In this document: positions 27,701 to 34,170 of the stretch, one piece after another
How the letters are laid out: the number at the start of each line of letters is the position of its first letter
How positions within the stretch are numbered: the first letter of the stretch is position 1
NCBI GenBank assembly: GCA_031275085.1
Contig: JAISPG010000061.1
Coordinates: forward strand, 1-42,178
From: Bacteroidales bacterium
GTDB taxonomy: Bacteria > Bacteroidota > Bacteroidia > Bacteroidales > ML635J-15
Direction of reading: 5' to 3'
DNA length: 42,178 nucleotides
Made by a program: the position numbers and the translations under genes
Notes under the pieces: model-generated
Databases searched by the model: none
What the model saw: only the letters and a program-made list of their open reading frames with translations
What the model was told of the DNA's origin: nothing

Positions 27701-30700
27701 TCCTGCCGTTTTTTATAAACATAAAATTAGCTGTCACTCCTCCCCTACAGTCTTCGGTTATCGGAATTTCAAGCTTTTTTACTTCAGAATTCAATTTTAT
27801 TATTTCGGTTTTTTGAATTTTGCCTTTAAATTCCAGCTCATACAAAATATGTACATCTTTAAATTCGGATCCGAAATATACATTTACAGTTTCTCCCGGT
27901 TGTGCCGAAGTTTTATCAGATATAAAAAAGTTTGTAGCCTTATAAGGTGTTTTCTTATCTTTTACAGAAAATAAAATAAATTCGTTTGAATACAATATAG
28001 TATTACCCCACTTGTCTTTTGATTGCATTATTATCCTGTATACTCCCGATGTCCAATTTTCAACATTGTCAGGTTTTATCTTGGATGTAACGGATGTATT
28101 TATATTGGTTTTGAACATTGATTTTTCCGGTTTCCATGTAGTAAAGTCATTTTCATTGCCATATTCATAACCTGGATATTCTTTATACCATTGTGACTGC
28201 GAATACATTGGCAGGTCTATAATTTCCCAGTTTTTCCCGGTCAAAAGCTTTTCCTGATTTTTTAGCTTAACTATTTCTATCTCAACATTTGCAGGAACCG
28301 GCATACCTGAAGGATTTACAGCACTTATGATAATACTGTCCATTTGTTCCTTCAGTTCTATTGGCTTTATACTTTCAGAAATCTCCAGAGCTTTATATGA
28401 TACATTCACGGATGTGGATGTTGTCTGTGTTTCTCCATTTATATCCGTTACTGATATATTAACTCTATAGGTATAATAAATATATTTGTTCAGTCCGTCA
28501 TCATTCTGAACGTCTGCAACGGCAGCGAATTTAATTTTAAATTTTCCATCTTCGCCAATTTCTGAAACTCCGGAACAGATTTCTTTTGTTTCCATTGAAT
28601 AGCCTCTCATGAAAGATCCGAAATTTTGTAAACGTTCTATGTTATAAGTTATTTTTGCATCAGTTAGCGGAGTTCCGGCATAAGTTACAGCCATTGCATC
28701 AACTGTAACCGTATCATTATACCTGTATTCTCCTTCTACTGGTAAAACGCTTATTTCAAACATCGGGCGTTTATATTCTTCTACTCTTATATATTTACTT
28801 CCACCGGAACACGAGATCTCAAATGAACCGGGTAAAACTCCCAAAGGTATTTCAAAGGATCCGTTAAAACTTCCGAATTCATTTGATTTTACCATTACTG
28901 AACTTATTAATTGTCTGTTAACATCAAAGAATTTAACATCACTATAATAATTTGTATTGATTTCTCTGTTATCTCCGTCATAGTTTATCGCTATTCCTTT
29001 GAAGTATACTGTCTGACCGGGGCGATAAATTGCCCTGTCGGTATAAATGCTGACATTACAATGTTTTACCGGATCTGCATTATCGTACATATTCAGGTAC
29101 GATCCTTCCGATATTATATCATCACCTTTTTTTACATTAATTCTTACTGAAAGGAATCTTCCTTTATGTGAATCTTTCAAATCAACAAATCCATTCTTAT
29201 TTGTTTTATATGTAGCATCTTTTATGTATATATATTCACTTTTTTTGTAATCATATTCTCTTCTGAAAACATCAACAGATGCTCCTTCAACAGGCTTACC
29301 CGTATTACGGTCAAATACGTAATATTCCGAACCTCTGAATGAATTTGAAGTAATACTTAAATCAGAAATAAAAAAAGCTGAATTTGCCAGATAATTTTTA
29401 TCTATGCTTAGTTTTGGAGTTGCGTGGAAAAAGATTATATAAAATCCATGTTCCAACGGCTCTATTAAATATTCAGTATAATGTTCATTATAATCCGAAG
29501 TTTGTGGTAAGTTTATTCTACCGGATCTTACTGTTTTTGATATTTTCTTTATTTCGTTTACGTATTTTTCTTCATATGCTGAAGCGTTTATACTCATATA
29601 ATCATCATAATCACATTTCAAAACAGAAAAATAAAGACTATCTGTATTTGTAAAAGAAATACGAACAGGTATTTTTTGTTTTGGTACAGATATTTTATCT
29701 ATTTGAAAAGAAAAATAAGGTTTTTCTATCTCATTTTTAAGGTTTTGACAATCAGGAACATATTTTGAAGCAGGAAACCTCTCCAATGCTTCATCTAATA
29801 AAGATATTGCCTTAACTTTATATAGTTTATAGCGAAAAGTTCCCTGTTCTCTGAAGTCGTAACGATTTCCCAATTCATTATAATATGATGCAAGTTCATG
29901 ATTTACAGCAGAAACTTCAGGATAGTCTTTAAATCTCTCTTTTAGTTTATCAATGGTATTTTCCCACGCTTTATCTACTCCTGATTCCGAAAGATTATTC
30001 TTTACAAAATTCAGTCTCTTAATATCAGTGCTTATTAATGCATCTATATTTTTTTCATCCTGTAATCTGAAATTCAACCATTTCTGATATATTTTTATTA
30101 TTGTGTTATTATATGAAAGAGAATCTCCATCAACAGGAAGTTCGATAAAAGATTCCATATCATTAAGATACGATATATCAGCAAGTTTGTCTTCATTTCC
30201 AGCATCAAAATACCAGTACGGGTTATATGTTGCGGATAATTTTTCTACTGCATAATATGCAACAAAGTCATACAGTGTCGGAAAATCTTCTGTCACTTTA
30301 GATGCATTTATTATTATTTCCGAATATTCTGCTATTCCTATGTCTTTTAATCTTTCATCCAAAGCCAGTGTAAAATTCTTAATTACTTTATCCTTAATTT
30401 TTGATTTATCCCATGTTTTTATATCTGTATTTTCAAAATTAAAAGTTTCCGATCTATTGTTTATTCTATATACATTTTTGTTATAATAATCATCATACAT
30501 TACTGCCAGGAGAGAATGCATGAACGCACGTGTAGCACCGTCATAATTACTTAATTCCTCTTCAAGTTTAAGTATGGATTTTTCGTAACCATCTTCTTCC
30601 AGTATTCTTATATATTTTAATCTGTAAATTACAGATTTTATTATTTGCTTTTCATTATTTTCCGAAACTGCAAGGTCATATATTTCCAAAACTTTTTTTA

Positions 30701-30863
30701 ATGCCGACTGAGGCAGAGCATCATTTTCCAACTTTTCTACTTCTTTCCAATGTTTTTCATAATCAACCGCCGGTATATAGGATATAATATTTTTCTCACT
30801 AACTTCTGCTGAAAATAACAATGTTGAAAGAAACAGTATAAATTTTACAAGTATTGGCTTCAT
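24783..30863 (-). CDS. Bacterial alpha-2-macroglobulin family protein
   Basis: 2026 residues with a Sec signal peptide (KPILVKFILFLSTLLFSA) and no lipobox. The N-terminal 380 residues are mostly helical; then come macroglobulin beta-sandwich domains with the YTDRAIYRPGQTVYFKG signature near residue 610, a variable low-complexity stretch (VEEESVQASPRDSRSEADY) near 1200 that may be the bait region, and the A2M domain (FYPALVTDKNGELFLSFTMP) near 1250. The thioester motif CAEQ sits at about residue 1478 (YPYECAEQLFSRYYA), followed by the alpha/alpha-toroid helices (QQYNGGWPWFKGMPENWYIS). Intact CxEQ bacterial members are thought to trap proteases in the periplasm or at the surface. The common partner pbpC is absent. 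It is convergent with the CitE-like gene. Confidence 0.95.
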   Translation of the reverse strand: MKPILVKFILFLSTLLFSAEVSEKNIISYIPAVDYEKHWKEVEKLENDALPQSALKKVLEIYDLAVSENNEKQIIKSVIYRLKYIRILEEDGYEKSILKLEEELSNYDGATRAFMHSLLAVMYDDYYNKNVYRINNRSETFNFENTDIKTWDKSKIKDKVIKNFTLALDERLKDIGIAEYSEIIINASKVTEDFPTLYDFVAYYAVEKLSATYNPYWYFDAGNEDKLADISYLNDMESFIELPVDGDSLSYNNTIIKIYQKWLNFRLQDEKNIDALISTDIKRLNFVKNNLSESGVDKAWENTIDKLKERFKDYPEVSAVNHELASYYNELGNRYDFREQGTFRYKLYKVKAISLLDEALERFPASKYVPDCQNLKNEIEKPYFSFQIDKISVPKQKIPVRISFTNTDSLYFSVLKCDYDDYMSINASAYEEKYVNEIKKISKTVRSGRINLPQTSDYNEHYTEYLIEPLEHGFYIIFFHATPKLSIDKNYLANSAFFISDLSITSNSFRGSEYYVFDRNTGKPVEGASVDVFRREYDYKKSEYIYIKDATYKTNKNGFVDLKDSHKGRFLSVRINVKKGDDIISEGSYLNMYDNADPVKHCNVSIYTDRAIYRPGQTVYFKGIAINYDGDNREINTNYYSDVKFFDVNRQLISSVMVKSNEFGSFNGSFEIPLGVLPGSFEISCSGGSKYIRVEEYKRPMFEISVLPVEGEYRYNDTVTVDAMAVTYAGTPLTDAKITYNIERLQNFGSFMRGYSMETKEICSGVSEIGEDGKFKIKFAAVADVQNDDGLNKYIYYTYRVNISVTDINGETQTTSTSVNVSYKALEISESIKPIELKEQMDSIIISAVNPSGMPVPANVEIEIVKLKNQEKLLTGKNWEIIDLPMYSQSQWYKEYPGYEYGNENDFTTWKPEKSMFKTNINTSVTSKIKPDNVENWTSGVYRIIMQSKDKWGNTILYSNEFILFSVKDKKTPYKATNFFISDKTSAQPGETVNVYFGSEFKDVHILYELEFKGKIQKTEIIKLNSEVKKLEIPITEDCRGGVTANFMFIKNGRIYTYKLPISVAWKNKELDIKLITFRDKTLPGAAENWKLKITDNNSQPQNAELMATLYDASLDIFAKNQWILSLQPTYSSILAWQNYNFTANSSYQYFKDFYKNELTRLVYLPQLNLFGLADNMRGYYMNKLYGINSESIDYMVVEEYSAAVEEESVQASPRDSRSEADYASADMAVGGGALEQTTAQVQIRKNFAETAFFYPALVTDKNGELFLSFTMPESLTRWNFMGLAHTKDLKVGQISETIVTQKELMVMPNLPRFFRENDKMTISVKINNVASENISGIAKIEFFDAETLKSLTDIFLGTTSATTNFDVESDKNTSVEWNISVPVNISTVGVRITAEGKNHSDGEERILPVLTNSMLVTETLPLPVRKSGTSNFTMDKLKNSNSSSTLRNYNFTLEYTSNPAWYAVQALPYLMEYPYECAEQLFSRYYANSLATHIANSDPKIKRVFDLWKTTPGSEALLSNLEKNQELKSLLLEETPWLLNAKNETERKHRLGLLFDLNKMTQERNSALRKLRETQQYNGGWPWFKGMPENWYISQYIVTGFGHLNKLGVYDIKEDNETWNMVENAVRFIDSKLEESYNHLKKNCDKKCMEGDNLSYTHIQYLYARSFFINDIPVSSSVKEAMDYYKGQAEKYWKSKSFYMQGMIALSLNRFGNSDIPKKVIASLKEHAIHNEEMGMYWKYNNGYYWYQAPVETQALLIEAFDEITNDQASVEEMKVWLLKQKQTQDWKTTKATAEAIYALLLKGTDLLKETDFPEIKIGDMLINVSDPEIKTEAGTGYFKKTWNGTDIKPEWGNVSITKAKNTVSWGAVYWQYFEQLDKITEFEDTPLKINKKLFVERREGGKPVIIPVENDGKLSVGDKIKVRIEIRSDRDMEYVHLKDMRASCFEPVDYISGYRYKSGLGYYQAIKDASMNFFIDYLRKGTYVFEYDLVVSQKGDFSNGITTIQCMYAPEFSSHSEGVRVSVE

Positions 30864-31042
30864 ATTTATATTTTTTATTTTATAATACTTTGATGTTGAA
30901 ATAAAATTAATTCCATAAATTTAATTGAAAAATTTAATCGATATCGGAATTAAACCGTTTATGTATGAATAAGTTTAGTACGTAACAATTTTCCAGGATT
31001 GTGAGTTTTTTACCAAGGACTGAGGTTTTTGATGTTAATTTC

Positions 31043-31093
31043 GGAATGTAATTCTTAATGCCATATCAGTAGCAGATTTTGTTAATCCGCTAC
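31043..31093. repeat. REP-like palindromic repeat, copy 1
   Basis: GGAATGTAATTC at 31043-31054 leads to a hairpin GTAGCAGATT-TTGTT-AATCCGCTAC (31069-31093) with one mismatch. The same arrangement recurs at 33550-33599. Confidence 0.65.
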
Positions 31094-31137
31094 GACTAGT
31101 CATTCCAGTAGGTCATTATCTTTTAGAGGATTATTTA

Positions 31138-31270
31138 AACTAAAAATTAACGCTAAAAATCAAGAGTATGAAGCGACCACCAAAGCAAGGACGGTTTTAA
31201 ACTGCTCGTATTACCCTTGCCGTATGGTAGCAAATGCTCAATTTTGCGTTTAATTTTTAATTTTTAGTTT
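31138..31270. repeat. 133-base segment bounded by 14-bp inverted repeats
   Basis: AAACTAAAAATTAA (31138-31151) is exactly inverted at 31257-31270. The interior contains GCAAGGACGG and ACCCTTGCCG blocks. It may be a small non-autonomous element or a structured spacer; nothing more can be said. Confidence 0.45.
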
Positions 31271-31392
31271 ATGGTGGAATATATGATTGTTCGCTTTTAC
31301 TTGTAGCTTTTGGGTTCTCGTCTTTCGGGGACTTCGGCGTAGTGGTGGCATGTTGGCGGTATGGTGGAATATGGATATGGAGACGGAACTCA

Positions 31393-31421
31393 AAAAAGAA
31401 CCTCCCGTTTTTCGAGAGGTT
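31393..31421 (-). terminator. Terminator for the minus-strand toxin locus
   Basis: On the minus strand AACCTCTCG-AAAAA-CGGGAGGTT forms a 9-bp stem (one G-T pair) followed by CTTTTTTG. It lies about 105 bases past the stop of the lipoprotein gene. Confidence 0.75.
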
Positions 31422-31525
31422 TTATGTTTTATTGCAGGATATAAATCCTTGTGTTATTACTGTAGCAGATTGCTTCCAGCGAGCTCGTAAACTCGGTTAG
31501 CAAAATTCGATAAGACTGGGATAAA

Positions 31526-32278
31526 CTATGAAATGTCAAAACAATTATAATCGAAAAATAAAGATAAATGAAAACCTACAACTTCAATTACTACAAGTTT
31601 TTGGTTATAATCTAACAAATCAAATTTTTTACCCCATTTGTCAGTAGCAATTTCATTTTTTTTATCTTCAAATACTGATACCATTTCATTCATACATTGG
31701 AAAAATAAAGCCCATTCTTCTATGGATAAACCGTTCTTGCTTTTTACATCAGTAGATAATAAAAAACCAACATTAGACCTTTCAACTTCTCCAAAATAAT
31801 CAACATATATAATTTCATTTGTAATATGTTTGTCGATGCTATTGGGATTGAATTTATATTCATTTGCCAATCCTTTTATATCATTAATATTTGAAAGTTC
31901 ATTCATTATAAGAATCTTACCTTCATTATTTATACAAACATCAAATATTAACCGAGTAGATATTTCTGGAAGATGCCCTAATTCAACCAAAAACATCCAG
32001 TCAACCGTTTTAGTTTCTTTATTGATTGTTGTTATAGTCTGTAACCAAAAGTGGTTGCTTTCAAGTATTGAATCATTTAATAGTTGACATAATTCTGGAA
32101 AAACATCATCATTTCTTGATTCATAAGCTACTTTTACTAATTCTGAAATAGTTAATTCATTTATTGGTTTTTCTTCAATGTGTTTATTATTACAACTTGT
32201 TAAAGAAATTAAACTAACTATACTTATTAGTAATAACCAAAATAGCTTTTGTTTTATATTTATTTTAAAAGTTTCCAT
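31526..32278 (-). CDS. Putative lipoprotein, candidate immunity protein for the orphan RHS tip
   Basis: 250 residues from the ATG at 32278-32276, chosen because it gives a clean lipoprotein signal (METFKINIKQKLFWLLLISI then LISLTSC, lipobox Cys at about residue 29); an upstream start only adds residues read from the neighbouring gene. The start overlaps the end of the orphan RHS-tip gene by 19 bases. The mature protein is acidic and has no recognised family: ELTISELVKVAYES, then a strand set around DWMFLVELGHLPEISTRLIF. Position directly after, and overlapping, a toxin-tip gene is the usual place for an immunity gene. A lipoprotein would suit a toxin acting in the periplasm or at entry, but this is inference. 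Confidence 0.65.
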   Translation of the reverse strand: METFKINIKQKLFWLLLISIVSLISLTSCNNKHIEEKPINELTISELVKVAYESRNDDVFPELCQLLNDSILESNHFWLQTITTINKETKTVDWMFLVELGHLPEISTRLIFDVCINNEGKILIMNELSNINDIKGLANEYKFNPNSIDKHITNEIIYVDYFGEVERSNVGFLLSTDVKSKNGLSIEEWALFFQCMNEMVSVFEDKKNEIATDKWGKKFDLLDYNQKLVVIEVVGFHLSLFFDYNCFDIS

Positions 32279-33315
32279 TTTCCATTGGGGTTTTGGGGCA
32301 TAAAAAGCCATGATTCTGCTGATGGATTTATTTTTAATAAAGATCTTGCATTAATCATATCATTATTAGAAGGGATAAAATCATAACTAGGGACATTTCC
32401 TCCATGACTATGTACTTTATAAATAATATCATCGAAGCGATATCCATTAATATTCCATAATGATATAGCTTGTGATCCTTCTCTTAGTGTACCAACAAGC
32501 CAATTCCCATTTTTAAATCCAGCAATAGACCATTCTACTGTTGAATTACTTGCAGTAAACCTAAATAAATTTTTTGCATCAAACATTGTTTTTGTCTCTC
32601 CATAATAGCCAGGAATCATAGTTCTTTCTGAATGCCATTTATATTTTCCAGTTTCAGTATCTTTTTTCCAAACCCTTTTTGCATTAACATCTGGATAGGC
32701 TTGTTGACTATATTCTGAAGCCTTACTCAAAGCAGGTAACAATCCAGTGTCATCTATTCTTATTCCTATATTATGTTTTTCTCCTGTATAATCATAATAT
32801 CCGCGTTTTTCAGGATGATTATAATATTCTTCTTTATTATATAACACATCATATTTATCTCCCCCTGTTTTATCAACCCATTCTATTCTGCCATCTTTAT
32901 CAATAGTATATCCATCTATCAACATCCCCGTTGGATCCGTATACTTCAACGGGTTATTCAAACAATACGAATACCTATTGTAATTCTGCGCATTGTTTGG
33001 ATCCTGAACAAAATTATCAGGACTTAGCACCCTTGATATTACCGGGTCATACATCCTACCATTCATATTAAGGAATATTCTATACGAGTTTTCAGCACAA
33101 AAGTTTGAGGTCAGGTTTTCTGTAAAGGTTATAGTAATATTATAATTACAAAAACTGCTCATTTTTATAGGCTTTTCAACAACAAAGTTAACATTAAATG
33201 CAGACAAAGCTAGGAACTCCAAGGGTAAAAGAAAAGAAAAAGAAAACGGCGAAAAAACAGACGAGGAGCGGAACACAAGCCAAAACTCCTTAATTGTTAA
33301 TAACTTTTTCCCCAC
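32260..33315 (-). CDS. Orphan RHS C-terminal tip with JAB/JAMM-like metallopeptidase motif
   Basis: The open frame begins with a GTG at 33315, but its first 82 or so residues are not RHS and resemble read-through of non-coding DNA; recognisable RHS sequence starts at 33069. It encodes the end of the RHS core (NMNGRMYDPVISRVLSPDNF, LNNPLKYTDPTG), nearly identical to the full RHS gene upstream, followed by a different tip of about 225 residues. Near its end the tip has VHSHGGNVPSYDFIPSNNDM, an HxH...SxxD arrangement like that of JAB/JAMM toxin domains, although the spacing between HxH and SxxD is longer than the classical seven. There is no signal peptide or RHS barrel, so it is likely silent until recombined onto the full gene. 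The overlapping lipoprotein gene may be its immunity partner. Confidence 0.65.
   Translation of the reverse strand: MGKKLLTIKEFWLVFRSSSVFSPFSFSFLLPLEFLALSAFNVNFVVEKPIKMSSFCNYNITITFTENLTSNFCAENSYRIFLNMNGRMYDPVISRVLSPDNFVQDPNNAQNYNRYSYCLNNPLKYTDPTGMLIDGYTIDKDGRIEWVDKTGGDKYDVLYNKEEYYNHPEKRGYYDYTGEKHNIGIRIDDTGLLPALSKASEYSQQAYPDVNAKRVWKKDTETGKYKWHSERTMIPGYYGETKTMFDAKNLFRFTASNSTVEWSIAGFKNGNWLVGTLREGSQAISLWNINGYRFDDIIYKVHSHGGNVPSYDFIPSNNDMINARSLLKINPSAESWLFMPQNPNGKWKLLK
32933..33069 (-). repeat. 137-bp RHS-core homology block, copy at the orphan tip
   Basis: Aligns without gaps to 34850-34986 with about seven differences, and identity ends abruptly at both sides. It encodes the conserved end of the RHS core up to the DPxG hinge. 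Confidence 0.9.
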
Positions 33316-33337
33316 ACTTAAATTTTAGAGGGCTATT

Positions 33338-33545
33338 ACACTTTGCCTATATATAAATTTACATTCTACTATGTATGTTTTCACGTTCTACTAAAGTATC
33401 ATTGACACTTTGCCTATCTGTGTATTCACGTTGTACTATACGTAAATTTACGTTTGCCAAAAGTATAAGTGAGACTTTGGGCAAAGTGTGAGTGTGTCTT
33501 TGCCTATCTGTAAAAATATACTTGGGCAAATGTGTAACATATTTA
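33338..33545. repeat. Clustered short repeats with core ACACTTTGCC
   Basis: ACACTTTGCCTAT occurs at 33338-33350 and 33405-33417, TCTTTGCCTATCTGT at 33497-33511 (TGCCTATCTGT also at 33411-33421), and inverted forms GGGCAAAGTGT at 33479-33489 and GGGCAAATGTGT at 33534-33545. The minus-strand open frame across it has no protein-like features. It lies between the orphan tip and the immunity genes. Confidence 0.6.
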
Positions 33546-33549
33546 TTGT

Positions 33550-33599
33550 GGAATGTAATTCCCAATATTATTTTGTAGCGGATTAACAAAATCCACTAT
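33550..33599. repeat. REP-like palindromic repeat, copy 2
   Basis: GGAATGTAATTC is followed by GTAGCGGATT-AACAA-AATCCACTAT (33575-33599), a hairpin with two mismatches. Same family as 31043-31093. The stop codon of the small minus-strand gene at 33596 falls in its last bases. Confidence 0.65.
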
Positions 33600-33898
33600 G
33601 ACTGGGTATTTCTTAAAAACGTTTCCATTGATGATAAGTACTTATTTACTTCCTCAACTGTTACATTATTTCCCTTTGTGGCAGATATAATCTCTAAAGG
33701 AGTCCAATAGTCATACCATTGTTTAATAAGAGTTTCATTTTTATATTCTCCTGCATCTAACATAGCTTCTAAGCTATAAACTAAAGTAGCATATTGGATT
33801 TTTTCCTTGCGAAAATCTTCGATGGTGCTAATCATATTATTCCAAAATCTTAGTTGTTGCTCGTTAAATATCATAATTAATGACCTAATTTGATACAT
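33596..33898 (-). CDS. Small hypothetical protein, possible second immunity gene
   Basis: 100 residues from ATG 33898; a second ATG at 33874 (MIFNEQQLRFWNN) is also plausible and gives 92 residues. No signal peptide. It is helical, with MISTIEDFRKEKIQYATLVY, SLEAMLDAGEYKN and WYDYWTPLEIISATKGN segments, and the whole looks like a compact all-helical cytosolic protein. I do not recognise a named family. It lies 24 bases downstream of the colicin D-type immunity gene on the same strand, the usual place for extra immunity genes in polymorphic toxin loci. Its stop overlaps a REP-like palindrome. Confidence 0.65.
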   Translation of the reverse strand: MYQIRSLIMIFNEQQLRFWNNMISTIEDFRKEKIQYATLVYSLEAMLDAGEYKNETLIKQWYDYWTPLEIISATKGNNVTVEEVNKYLSSMETFLRNTQS

Positions 33899-33922
33899 TA
33901 CCGGTAAGTCCGGGATTTTGAT

Positions 33923-34168
33923 TTATTCTTCATCTCGTATCTTTTGTCTTGCTCTAGAAAGTACTTCTTGATAATTACTATCAAAAGTAACCGAAACAAC
34001 CTTTTCTAATTCAGATTCAAGATCAAATAAAACTCGTTCTTCTGATTGGTCTTGAAACAAAGTAGGGTGTTCTTCTTCATTGAAGTTGTGTAACCATTCA
34101 AGTAAAATAAGGGCTTCTTCTTCACTAAACTTTATTGCAATACTTCTATTTTCGTTATTGGCTTTCAT
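33923..34168 (-). CDS. Immunity protein for the colicin D-like RHS tip
   Basis: 81 residues, cytosolic and strongly acidic. The sequence (EEEALILLEWLHNFNEEEHP, then DQSEERVLFDLESELEKV and a C-terminal ARQKIRDEE) matches a widespread small-protein pattern found next to colicin D-like toxin domains. Acidic immunity proteins of this kind mimic tRNA and block the basic active site. The ATG lies two bases after the RHS stop. A GGAGGATT Shine-Dalgarno-like sequence at 34175-34182 is built from the last codons of the toxin gene, so translation of the pair is probably coupled. The pairing is inferred from family likeness and position. Confidence 0.78.
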   Translation of the reverse strand: MKANNENRSIAIKFSEEEALILLEWLHNFNEEEHPTLFQDQSEERVLFDLESELEKVVSVTFDSNYQEVLSRARQKIRDEE

Positions 34169-34170
34169 AT

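Larger units (their letters stand above)
30864..31525. other. 660-base intergenic region of small repeats and palindromes
   Basis: No coding sequence is supported. It holds a REP-like palindrome (31043-31093), an inverted-repeat-bounded segment (31138-31270), a 12-base direct repeat ATGGTGGAATAT (31271-31282 and 31361-31372), a minus-strand terminator (31393-31421) and a degenerate GTAGCAGATT motif near 31462. Part of it is GC-richer than its surroundings. Confidence 0.65.

Noticed and set aside
33070..33315. N-terminal 82 residues of the orphan tip frame as a real domain
   Set aside because: The start is a GTG without signals, the sequence is low in protein character, and RHS homology begins abruptly at 33069.
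33359..33589. A 76-codon minus-strand open frame in the toxin locus
   Set aside because: It is read from the short repeat cluster; the repeats explain its sequence and no protein feature is visible.
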